Part shown: positions 27,901-36,785 of the stretch, in pieces | How positions within the stretch are numbered: the stretch's first letter is position 1 | How the letters are laid out: each line of letters starts with the position of its first letter | Assembly (NCBI RefSeq): GCF_041381155.1 | Contig: NC_091135.1 | Location: 72,134,888-72,198,887 of the forward strand | DNA from: Argopecten irradians | Lineage: Eukaryota; Mollusca; Bivalvia; Pectinida; Pectinidae | Length of the DNA stretch: 64,000 bases | Reading direction: 5' to 3' | Position numbers and translations under genes: made by a program | Notes under the pieces: generated by a model | The model's database searches: none | Seen by the model: the letters and a program-made list of their open reading frames with translations, nothing else | What the model was told of the DNA's origin: nothing

Positions 27901-29530
27901 TATAGTAATCAGAGATAAACTATTTATAGTTCTATAGCAATTACAGATATAGAGGATCTTACATAAGTGACTATGTAATGTGAAATTTATCAATCAGAGA
28001 CAAACTATTTATAGTTCTATAGCAATCAGAGATAAACTATTAATAGTTCTATAGCAATCAGAGATAAACTATTAATAGTTCTTTTGCAATCAGAGATAAA
28101 CTATTAACAGTTCTATTGCAATCAGAGATAAACTTTTTATAGTTCCATAGCAATCAGAGATAAACTATTTATAGTTCTGTAGCAATTACAGATATAAAGG
28201 ATCTTACATAAGTGGCTATGTGATATACAATTTATCAATCAGAGACAAACTATTTATAGTTCTATAGCAATTAGAGATAAACTATTAATAGTTCTATAGC
28301 AATCAGAGATAAACTATTAATAGTTCTATAGCAATCAGAGATAAACTATTTATAGTTATATAGCAATCAGAGACAAACTATTTATAGTTCTATAGCAATC
28401 AGAGATAAACTATTTATAGTTACATGGCAATAAGAGATAAACTTTTTATAGTTCTAAAGCAATCAGAGATAAACTATTTATAGTTCTATAGCAATCAGAG
28501 ATAAACTATTTATAGTTCTATAGTAATCAGAGATAAACTATTTATGGTTCTAAAGCAATCAGAGATAAACTATTAATAGTTCTATAGTAATCAGAGATAA
28601 ACTATTTATAGTTCTAAAGCAATCAGAGATAAACTATTAATAGTTCTATAGCAATCAGAGATAAACTATTTATAGTTCTATAGTAATCAGAGATAAACTA
28701 TTAATAGTTCTAAAGTGATCAGAGATAAACTATTCATAGTTATGTGGCAATCAGAGATAAACTATTAATAGTTCTAAAGTGATCAGAGATAAACTATTTA
28801 TAGTTATGTGGCAATCAGAGATAAACTATTAATAGTTCTATAGTAATCAGAGATAAACTATTTATAGTTCTATAGCAATCAGAGATAAACTGTTAATAGT
28901 TCTATAGTAATCGTAGATAAACTACATGTATTTATAGTTCTGTAGCAATCAGAGATAAAATATTCATAGTTTGTACACTTACAAATATAAACCAATAGTA
29001 AAAAATACTCCATTATTTCTTGTACAGTTTACCAATTACTACCGACTTTCTAGTAATCCTATAAAAGGATACAATTTGATGGGCATCTGCAGGATTCTTT
29101 GTTCGAACTTTCTGAAGTTGCTGTACCATTTTTTGTTCCTTCTTGATTGCTGTAAGTTCTGTCTTTACACCAGACTGTCAACAAAAACAAACATTCATTT
29201 AGTGAATTTTAGACCTTGAAGTCAATAGTACAAAAATGAAAATAAGATTTACGACAAAAAAGTTGTATATCAGTTTAATTTTACATTAATTAATTGCTCA
29301 CATTTTCCTCGATAACATTTTAAAATTTCAATTTCATATGTCTCAGAAAGCAAGAAAATATTGATTTTTTTTTAATCTTTAATTTGCTGTTTAACTTTTG
29401 AATGAGAATGAAGAGTATATATTGACTTTGATTGATCTGACCTTGACTTTGCGATACTGACCTTGACCTGTTTACAGATATTTCCATAATCACTAAGCGG
29501 TCGTAACACCTTGGAGTCAACTCTCAAGAT
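18873..29530 (-). CDS. CIBAR1: CIBAR1/FAM92-like ciliary BAR-domain protein, C-terminal two thirds (six exons)
   Basis: Six phase-0 exons on the minus strand: 29530-29468, 29174-29073, 23176-23072, 22009-21896, 21559-21356 and 18953-18873. Together they give 222 residues. All have AG acceptors and GT donors and join without frame change. The protein matches FAM92 in order: a segment like human ERLEAKVVEPL (here LRVDSKVLRPL), a helix ending KNPADAHQI, then AETEVQKASADAS, then VEMMFHARALEFY and VDEDRDLD, then a Ser/Thr/Gly-rich tail and an acidic end. In vertebrates the BAR protein, about 290 residues, binds CBY1 at the ciliary base; mitochondrial membrane roles are also reported. About 118 N-terminal residues are missing here and should lie at higher coordinates. 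Introns are swollen by minisatellites and transposons. The exons themselves look intact, so the gene is probably functional. Confidence 0.86.
19112..21008 (+). mobile_element. Hairpin-ended AACAAGAG element with about 12 internal 145-bp repeats (intron of CIBAR1)
   Basis: Begins AACAAGAGCCCAATGGGCCC, with a palindromic start, and ends in an imperfect hairpin (AGCTCACTTGCCC, loop TTC, GGGCAGTAGAGCT) followed by AAAA. Between lie about 12 diverged units of roughly 145 bp, each with TGACCTTGAATGAAGGTCA-like sequence, then CAAGGTCAT, CTTGGTAGCCCTTCATCCCA and CCTAGGCCTCTTGGTTATTA. No protein is encoded. It sits in the last CIBAR1 intron. The architecture matches four other elements in this window; I cannot assign a transposon class. 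Confidence 0.7.
21356..21559 (-). CDS. CIBAR1: CIBAR1-like exon e (post-BAR tail)
   Basis: 204 nt, 68 codons. Acceptor ACTTACAG, donor AGAGGG|GTAGGT. Starts EFRRKLRLAKG directly after the BAR end, then a low-complexity Ser/Thr/Gly tail (SLGTGTSSGMSTTIGTGS) and a basic end (NRRVRINTRG). The antisense frame at 21330-21581 is its shadow. Confidence 0.85.
21896..22009 (-). CDS. CIBAR1: CIBAR1-like exon d
   Basis: 114 nt, 38 codons. Acceptor TCATTACAG, donor TTAGAT|GTAAG. Encodes FVNVEMMFHARALEFY, then VDEDRDLD. This is the most conserved FAM92 block (vertebrate FITIEMLFHGKALEVY and IDEDEDLE) and it fixes the gene identity. Confidence 0.92.
22175..22870. repeat. 58-bp intronic minisatellite with micro-exon-like units
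   Basis: About 12 copies of a 58-bp unit with CACCTCCTCAAATA and AAGTCAGATC, in the CIBAR1 intron between exons c and d. On the transcribed minus strand, units in the right half read CCATACCAG, then a 25-nt block starting ATCTGACTTTGG and ending GAGGAG, then GTGGGT or GTAGGT: an acceptor-like AG, a tiny exon-sized block and a donor-like GT. Left-half units read CAG-free variants around CTGATCTGACTTAGG. Confidence 0.9.
23072..23176 (-). CDS. CIBAR1: CIBAR1-like exon c
   Basis: 105 nt, 35 codons. Acceptor TTTTATGTAG, donor GTCAAG|GTACG. Begins AETEVQKASADAS, the counterpart of AETELQRAAMDAS in vertebrate FAM92, and ends FEKNRIHDVK. Its acceptor region is the apparent seed of the 53-bp minisatellite filling the intron upstream. 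Confidence 0.9.
23177..26711. repeat. 53-bp intronic minisatellite carrying the exon c acceptor
   Basis: Around 70 copies of a 53-bp unit containing CTGTCTCAGCCTACATAA and CAGACATTTATATCATACAG. Short units of about 30 bp, ending ACAGACATTTCTGTCTCAGC, are interspersed and recur. It abuts exon c of the CIBAR1-like gene with no gap: exon start plus acceptor (plus-strand TTCAGCCTACATAAAAACAG) is the first unit. No coding capacity. Confidence 0.95.
26712..27302 (+). mobile_element. Hairpin-ended AACAAGAG element inserted in the 53-bp array
   Basis: Starts AACAAGAGGCCCATGG, carries near the 5' end GGTCATCTGAC and near the 3' end the inverse GTCAGATGACC, and finishes CTAAAA. The body has a few 145-bp units of the same family as 19112-21008 (CTTGGTAGCCCTTCATCCCA, GTGACCTTGAATGAAGGTCA), then a GC-rich segment with GGCGGCGCACGG repeats. 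A leftover piece of the 53-bp array continues at 27303-27350, so the element interrupted the array. Confidence 0.72.
27351..27839. other. CIBAR1 intron, unique part
   Basis: Plain AT-rich intron sequence between the end of the 53-bp array and the 32-bp array. The open frame at 27639-27833 has no splice or motif support. Nothing else seen. Confidence 0.5.
27840..28970. repeat. 32-bp intronic minisatellite
   Basis: About 35 copies of a 32-bp unit: AATCAGAGATAAACTATT followed by TATAGTTCTATAGC. Each unit has a dyad AACTAT...ATAGTT able to form a small hairpin. A composite segment with ACAGATATAGAGGATCTTAC occurs near 27940 and again near 28190, suggesting duplication of a larger block. It lies in the intron between CIBAR1 exons b and c. 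Confidence 0.93.
29073..29174 (-). CDS. CIBAR1: CIBAR1-like exon b
   Basis: 102 nt, 34 codons. Acceptor TTGTTGACAG, donor CAAATT|GTATCC. Encodes a charged coiled segment (TELTAIKKEQKMVQQLQKVR) then KNPADAHQI, matching the R-x-NPSD-x-H segment of FAM92. Confidence 0.85.
29468..29530 (-). CDS. CIBAR1: CIBAR1-like exon a (first exon found)
   Basis: 63 nt, 21 codons, phase 0. Acceptor AAATACAG at 29531 side, donor CAG|GTCAAG after 29468. Encodes a BAR helix segment containing LRVDSKVLRPLSDYGNICKQ, aligning with the ERLEAKVVEPLKTYG region of vertebrate FAM92. The preceding exon is not identified. Confidence 0.8.
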
Positions 29531-29644
29531 CTGTATTTAAAAGTTAGTAAAGTTAATAAATATGAAACAATCATTGTGTAGCAGTGTAAAAATTCTGAAA
29601 CTATCAATATAAAAATGAAACCAATCTGATAAATATTCTATGTT

Positions 29645-31847
29645 GATGTGTTTGCTCCCTGGTTTTCCAGGCACCATTCAATTAGAGCCTACTCTACTCC
29701 CTGGTTTTCCTGGCACCATTCAGTTAGGGCCTACTCTACTCCCTGGTTTTCCTGGCACCATTCAGTTAGAGCCTACTCTACTTCCTGGTTTTCCTGGCAC
29801 CATTCAGTTAGGGCCTACTCTACTCCCTGGTTTTCCTGGCACCATTCAGTTAGGGCCTTACTCTTCTCCCTGGTTTTCCTGGCACCATTCAATTAGAGCC
29901 TACTCTACTTCCTGGTTTTCCTGGCACCATTCAGTTAGGGCCTACTCTACTCCCTGGTTTTCCTGGCACCATTAAGTTAGGGCCTACTCTACTCCCTGGT
30001 TTTCCTGGCACCATTCAGTTAGGGCCTACTCTACTTCCTGGTTTTCCTGGCACCATTCAATTAGGGCCTACTCTACTTCCTGGTTTTCCTGGCACCATTC
30101 AGTTAGGGCCTACTCTACTCCCTAGTTTTCCTGGCACCATTAAGTTAGGGCCTACTATACTCCCTGGTTTTCCTGGCACCATTCAATTAGAGCCTACTCT
30201 ACTCCCTGGTTTTCCTGGCACCATTCAGGTAGGGCCTACTCTACTCCCTAGTTTTCCTGGCACCATTCAGTTAGGGCCTACTCTGCTTCCTGGTTTTCCT
30301 GGCACCATTCAGTTAGGGCCTACTCTACTCCCTGGTTTTCCTGGCACCATTCAGTTAGGGCCTACTATACTCCCTGGTTTTCCTGGCACCATTCAGTTAG
30401 GGCCTACTCTACTCCCTGGTTTTCCTGGCACCATTCAGTTAGAGCCTACTATACTCCTTGGTTTTCCTGGCACCATTCAGTTAGGGCCTACTCTACTCCC
30501 TGGTTTTCCTGACACCATTCAGTTAGAGCCTACTATACTCCTTGGTTTTCCTGGCACCATTCAGTTAGGGCCTACTCTACTCCCTGGTTTTCCTGGCACC
30601 ATTCAGTTAGAGCCTACTCTACTCCCTGGTTTTCCTGACACCATTCAGTTAGAGCCTACTATACTCCTTGGTTTTCCTGGCACCATTCAGTTAGGGCCTA
30701 CTCTACTCCCTGGTTTTCCTGGCACCATTCAGTTAGAGCCTACTATACTCCTTGGTTTTCCTGGCACCATTCAGTTAGGGCCTACTCTACTCCCTGATTT
30801 TCCTGACACCATTCAGTTAGAGCCTACTATACTCCTTGGTTTTCCTGTCACCATTCAGTTAGGGCCTACTCTACTCCCTGGTTTTCCTGTCACCATTCAG
30901 TTAGGGCCTACTCTACTCCCTGATTTTCCTGACACCATTCAGTTAGAGCCTACTATACTCCTTGGTTTTCCTGACACCATTCAGTTAGAGCCTACTCTAC
31001 TCCCTGGTTTTCCTGGCACCATTCAGTTAGAGCCTACTATACTCCTTGGTTTTCCTGACACCATTCAGTTAGAGCCTACTCTACTCCCTGGTTTTCCTGG
31101 CACCATTCAGTTAGGGCCTACTATACTCCCTGGTTTTCCTGGCACCATTCAGTTAGGGCCTACTCTACTCCCTGGTTTTCCTGGCACCATTCAGTTAGAG
31201 CCTACTATACTCCTTGGTTTTCCTGGCACCATTCAGTTAGGGCCTACTATACTCCTTGGTTTTCCTGGCACCATTCAGTTAGGGCCTACTCTACTCCCTG
31301 GTTTTCCTGTCACCATTCAGTTAGGGCCTACTCTACTCCCTGGTTTTCCTGGCACCATTCAGTTAGGGCCTACTCTACTCCCTGGTTTTCCTGGCACCAT
31401 TCAGTTAGAGCCTACTATACTCCCTGGTTTTCCTGGCACCATTCAGTTAGGGCCTACTCTACTCCCTGGTTTTCCTGTCACCATTCAGTTAGAGCCTACT
31501 ATACTCCTTGGTTTTCCTGGCACCATTCAGTTAGGGCCTACTCTACTCCCTGGTTTTCCTGTCACCATTCAGTTAGAGCCTACTATACTCCCTGGTTTTC
31601 CTGGCACCATTCAGTTAGGGCCTACTCTACTCCCTGGTTTTCCTGGCACCATTCAGTTAGAGCCTACTATACTCCTTGGTTTTCCTGGCACCATTCAGTT
31701 AGAGCCTACTATACTCCTTGGTTTTCCTGGCACCATTCAGTTAGAGCCTACTATACTCCCTGGTTTTCCTGGCACCATTCAGTTAGGGCCTACTCTACTC
31801 CCTGGTTTTCCTGTCACCATTCAGTTAGGGCCTACTCTACTCCCTTA
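29645..31847. repeat. 42-bp minisatellite (about 52 copies)
   Basis: Near-identical 42-bp units with CCTGGTTTTCCTGGCACCA, then TTCAGTTAGGGCCTACT. Variant positions (GGGCCT or GAGCCT, CTCCCT or CTCCTT, GGCACC, GACACC or GTCACC) alternate in mixed order. As 42 is a multiple of three, frames such as LPGFPGTIQLGPTL stay open (29640-29975); these are not genes. The array lies upstream of CIBAR1 exon a, likely in its next intron. Confidence 0.95.
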
Positions 31848-31914
31848 ACTCTCAGTTTATTTTTACTAAGTAACAGAAACTCTCTTGGACCATACTTTCC
31901 TCAAAAACCACATA

Positions 31915-32262
31915 GTAATTTAATTAATATATTATATTTTTATAACTTAGAGGAATTTAAATTCAATTAATATATTATACTTATATAACTAAGAAGAGTT
32001 TAAATTTAATTAATATATTATACTTTTATAACTAAGAGGAGTTTAAATTCAATTAATATATTATACTTTTATAACTAAGAGGAATTTAAATTTAGTTAAT
32101 ATATTATACTTTTGTTACTTAGAGGAATTTAAATTCAATTAATATATTATACTTATATAACTAAGAAGAGTTTAAATTTAATTAATATATTATACTTATA
32201 TAACTAAGAAGAGTTTAAATTTAGTTAATATATTACATTTTTATAAATTAGAGGAATTAAAA
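31915..32262. repeat. 43-bp AT-rich minisatellite (about 8 copies)
   Basis: Units of 43 bp containing TTTAAATTTAATTAATATAT and ATAACTAAGAGGA. Short, very AT-rich and non-coding. Confidence 0.88.
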
Positions 32263-32544
32263 CACTAGACAAGGTTGAACACTACAATGAAGGTGTTTAT
32301 TGGGTAGTTTAACAGCCAATTTCCTACCAATACTAGATAGGATTATGTTGTTAGAAAGATAAAGTCTTCTTTTTAAAATGGAGAGACTAAACTGGATTCC
32401 ATACAATACAAGCCTTGTTTTTTTAAATGTATAATAAACAGGGTAAATTAATTAATTAGACAGAGCTTAATTATAAGAACATTTTTTTTTTTTTTTTTGA
32501 TTATTAAATATTTCACCCTTTCAGTCACCTGCAAAAAGAAATGG

Positions 32545-32975
32545 AACAAGGAGCCGCAAAGCGTGGCATTATCCCCCTGCGCCCCGCAGTTGATATAAAA
32601 ACCAAAAGACATTAAGGTCAAAGAAACAATTATTGAAGTATAACTCTCAATGCATGCGAGTATTGTAAATTAAACTAAAAACCCAAAAAAACAGCAGTTA
32701 ACAAAAAGAAACTGTAATTTGGAGTTTCCATGGTAACAGAAAACATTCTCAAAATGGAATTTCTGCAATAGCAAAAGGCACAACTAGGGCACTTGTCTGA
32801 TATATTCAGAAAGCTTCATGGAGCTGTGTTGAAGGGTTTTGGAGTTATAGTCCGGAAGCAAAAGGAAACAGAAATTTGGCATTTTTGAGTTATAGTCCAG
32901 AAAAGGATCTCAGACGGATGGACGGACGGAGCCCAGCACAATATCCCCAGCAAACAGGTTTCACAGGGGATAAAA
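32545..32975 (+). mobile_element. Short hairpin-ended AACAAGRAG element
   Basis: Begins AACAAGGAGCCGC and has ATTATCCCC near the 5' end and GGGGATAAAAA at the 3' end, so TATCCCC and GGGGATA form subterminal inverted repeats. The 3' end also holds an internal TATCCCC to GGGGATA hairpin. A run GACGGATGGACGGACGGA lies near the 3' end. No internal tandem units and no ORF. Same terminal plan as 19112-21008 and 26712-27302. A poly-T run at about 32480-32500 lies just outside. Confidence 0.6.
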
Positions 32976-32989
32976 ATGAATGTACTATA

Positions 32990-34800
32990 ATACATAAACT
33001 TATATTAGTTATTAAATTACCTCTATAGGGTTTATTACATAAACTTATACTAGTTATTAAATTACCTCTATAGGGTTTATTACATAAACTTATACTAGTT
33101 ATTAAATTACCTCTATAGGGTTTATTACATAAACTTATATTAGTTATTAAATTACCTCTATAGGGTTTATTACATAAACTTATACAAGTTATCAAATTAC
33201 CTCTATAGGGTTTATTACATAAACTTATACTAGTTATCAAATTACCTCTATAGGGTTTATTACATAAACTTATACTAGTTATTAAATTACCTCTATAGGG
33301 TTTATTACATAAACTTATACTAGTTATCAAATTACCTCTATAGGGTTTATTACATAAACTTATTACTAGTTATTAAATTACCTCTATAGGGTTTATTACA
33401 TAAACTTATACTAGTTATCAAATTACCTCTATAGGGTTTATTACATAAACTTATACTAGTTATCAAATTACCTCTATAGGGTTTATTACATAAACTTTAT
33501 ATTAGTTATCAAATTACCTCTATAGGGTTTATTACATAAACTTATACTAGTTATCAAATTACCTCTATAGGGTTTATTACATAAACTTATACTAGTTATA
33601 AATTACCTCTATAGGGTTTATTACATAAACTTATACTAGTTATAAATTACCTCTATAGGGTTTATTACATAAACTTATACTAGTTATCAAAATTACCTCT
33701 ATAGGGTTTATTACATAAACTTATACTAGTTATAAATTACCTCTATAGGGTTTATTACATAAACTTATACTAGTTATCAAATTACCTCTATAGGGTTTAT
33801 TACATAAACTTATACTAGTTATCAAATTACCTCTATAGGGTTTATTACATAAACTTATATTAGTTATCAAATTACCTCTATAGGGTTTATTACATAAACT
33901 TATACTAGTTATCAAATTACCTCTATAGGGTTTATTACATAAACTTATACTAGTTATTAAATTACCTCTATAGGGTTTATTACATAAACTTATATTAGTT
34001 ATCAAATTACCTCTATAGGGTTTATTACATAAACTTATACTAGTTATCAAATTACCTCTATAGGGTTTATTACATAAACTTATACTAGTTATCAAATTAC
34101 CTCTATAGGGTTTATTACATAAACTTATACTAGTTATAAATTACCTCTATAGGGTTTATTACATAAACTTATACTAGTTATCAAATTACCTCTATAGGGT
34201 TTATTACATAAACTTATACTAGTTATCAAATTACCTCTATAGGGTTTATTACATAAACTTATACTAGTTATCAAATTACCTCTATAGGGTTTATTACATA
34301 AACTATATAGTTATCAAATTACCTCTATAGGGTTTATTTATATAGTTATAAATTACCTCTATAGGGTTTATTACATAAACTTATACTAGTTATAATTACC
34401 TCTATAGGGTTTATTACATAAACTTATACTTAGTTATTAAATTACCTCTATAGGGTTTATTACATAAACTTATACTAGTTATCAAATTACCTCTATAGGG
34501 TTTATTACATAAACTTATACTAGTTATCAAATTACCTCTATAGGGTTTATTACATAAACTTATACTAGTTATCAAATTACCTCTATAGGGTTTATTACAT
34601 AAACTTATACTAGTTATCAAATTACCTCTATAGGGTTTATTACATAAACTTATACTAGTTATCAAATTACCTCTATAGGGTTTATTACATAAACTTATAC
34701 TAGTTATCAAATTACCTCTAAAGGGTTTATAGTTATCAAATTACCTCTAAAGGGTTTATTACATAAACTTATACAAGTTATCAAATTACCTCTATAGGGT
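32990..34800. repeat. 45-bp minisatellite, main block (about 40 copies)
   Basis: Units of 45 bp with CTCTATAGGGTTTATTACAT and AAACTTATACTAGTTATCAA. Copies differ at ACTAGTT or ATTAGTT and TATCAAA or TATTAAA, with small deletions near 33590-33740 and 34300-34430. The 15-codon period leaves minus-strand frames of the form NKPYRGNLITSISLC open (for example 33730-34095); not genes. Confidence 0.95.
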
Positions 34801-35427
34801 TCAAATGTTCAAATGTGAGGTTCTTGTTTTAAAAAATAGCCTACGAGTCTGTTTGTGAAAATAATAGGCTACAGACGATCGTAACCTAAAAATGCAATTA
34901 CTAAACATGATAGTTAACACTTTTGAACCTAAATAATGAACAAATTTAAGAACAATTGTCCTTGCAAAATAAGCTTACGATCGTGATTAAACTTCAAAGG
35001 GCTGATCGACTTGCAGTTCTGTTTTGACAGGTGTAGGAACTCGAAAATGGCGGCGGACGATGAAGCCTGAAATAGCTGGCAAAATCCTTGCAGCCATGTA
35101 TTCACCGGGCCTTAAATGTGTTTAGAGAATTATATATTCCGGTATTGTTGATTAATGGAGCAAATCAGCAAACATTTGACTGACATCTCAATTGAATGAA
35201 AACGAAAGGGATACCCACATGGCTTCATATTATCGGAAAGGAAAACAAATACAACTTGCTGGTTTTGTTTTAATGATAGGACGTTTTAATTATATCAAAT
35301 TAATGAAATTATGATACTAAGAAAATATATCGTAAAAAACCGATACAGGCAAACTGTATCGCGGTACAATATTTTTTGGTGGTGTATTGCAATACCCCAA
35401 TATACCGGTTAACCGCGGCAGCCCTAA
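34801..35427. mobile_element. Insertion splitting the 45-bp array, one end transposon-like
   Basis: About 630 bp of non-satellite DNA inside the 45-bp array. The right end read inward on the minus strand is TAGGGCTGCCGCGG, then TTAACCGGTATATTGGGG, a style I associate with hAT-type non-autonomous elements (recollection only). A matching left terminus is not visible: the left side begins TCAAATGTTCAAATGTGAGG. About 10 bp of the satellite unit are missing across the insertion. No ORF of note. Confidence 0.45.
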
Positions 35428-35572
35428 CTTATACTAGTTATCAAATTACCTCTATAGGGTTTATTACATAAACTTGTACTAGTTATCAAATTACCTATAT
35501 AGGGTTTATTACATAAACTTATACTAATTATCAAATTACCTCTATAGGGTTTATTACATAAACTTATACTAC
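35428..35572. repeat. 45-bp minisatellite, resumed block
   Basis: Just over three more copies of the 45-bp unit, slightly more diverged (ACTTGTACTAG, CTATATAGGG, ATACTAATTA), after the 34801-35427 insertion. Confidence 0.93.
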
Positions 35573-35712
35573 AGTCAAACCTCGATGATTCGTACTTCGC
35601 ATGTCACAAGTTCTCCGAGAAATGTAACAGTCCCATTTTTTAATGATTGAATGACTGATATCTTCACATTTTGCGTAGTCAATCAGCTGTCGTGCCAAGA
35701 TATCCCCTGATG
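35573..35712 (-). other. Transposon-end-like sequence next to a short coding-like segment
   Basis: Plus-strand CAGTCAAACCTCGATGATTC at 35574 resembles pogo/Tigger terminal repeats and is preceded by TA. Reading inward on the minus strand, an open stretch after CTTTCATCAG contains GDILARQLIDYAKCED and ISHSIIKKW. Two readings compete. It could be the tail of a decayed Tigger-type transposase. It could also be a CIBAR1 exon: vertebrate ADLLVNEINAYAATE occupies this place in the protein, and the position and strand would suit. No in-phase donor was found for the second reading. Confidence 0.25.
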
Positions 35713-36785
35713 AAAGACTGCAAGAACATATTGTTATTAGAATATATGATCCAATATGTTTTATACTCTATATATGTGGCCAGAGCTAACATTAATCAAC
35801 TCTGTCTAACTTAATAAGAAAACTCATTTTCCATACTTAAATGTATTTTATGAGTTGATAAGAACAGCTATAGTATATTTGTACAACTATATTCTGTACA
35901 TTCTTATATTAATAATACATCTTTAAAACAATAAATCCTACAAAATAATAGGAATGTGTTATCAGAGGTATTTAATTTTCTTTATTCAAGAAAACATATC
36001 CAACCTTTGTCTCTCATTTTAGCAGATTTTTCTGTTCATAGAACCAACAGTTTCACATAACAGTCCCAAATGTTTTTCTGTTAGGTTTGACTCGGGCTTG
36101 ACATAAACTTGGCCCTGATTTTCACTACAACATACAAAATATTGATTCTTAAGGCTGAAAACATGAAACAAAGTGATAATTTACCTAGCACAAGTAGGTA
36201 CCAATATATATTGATTGTGATAGTTACATGCAAACACAAAACCCAATAGCGAAGAAGTACATGGGGATTACCACAGTAGCTTATTTCATCAGCAACAACG
36301 GATAATTCTAATTCATAAAAAGATGCATGGAGGATGAACACTTAAACATTGTTGAAACACTTTTGATGAAATGATTTTATCAGTTTTGATGAAGCTCTGT
36401 TCGATGATTTATTTTATGAATTTTTACATAATGATTTTTTTATAACTTGATTTTGATGAAATGACTTTTGATGAAGCTCTGATAACAATCCTAAATTTCT
36501 CCAAGATAAGATTACATGAGTAGCTATATAAAACAGTTTGCTGTACAGCCATAGATACACAAGCTAAAGCATGCATAACGTATAAAGTGAATTATATGTA
36601 TTAAAGTGCATTGTGGATAAAACATTGTACATTCCACCACGTATATAATATGTAAATGTAAAATATTGGTGCAACCAAAAGGCCTCAGCAGATCACTGAC
36701 TTGAACTCCAAAATGTAGTCTTGGATAATGAAAATGTGATATAGGATTGCCAACACCATGACATGTATATGAAAATTCAGAAACA
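35713..36785. other. AT-rich unique DNA
   Basis: No convincing exon. A segment AGGTTTGACTCG near 36085 is a partial inverse of the terminal repeat at 35574, so a small decayed element may end there. Minus-strand open frames at 36081-36341 and 36524-36874 lack recognisable motifs; the second runs into the 64-bp array. Confidence 0.45.

Noticed and set aside
22175-28970. CRISPR-like arrays of short repeats
   Set aside because: Units are contiguous with no unique spacers, and they lie in introns of an animal gene.
29640-29975. 111-codon frame with proline-rich repeats (LPGFPGTIQ)
   Set aside because: Pure reading of the 42-bp array; it looks collagen-like or elastic-like only by chance and stops where the array shifts frame.
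32890-34710. Three minus-strand frames of NKPYRGNLITSISLC repeats
   Set aside because: 45-bp array with a 15-codon period; breaks coincide with small indels in the array.
35573-35712. Firm call as the missing CIBAR1 N-terminal exon
   Set aside because: The similarity to vertebrate ADLLVNEINAYAATE is suggestive but no in-phase donor exists and a transposon terminus lies directly beside it.
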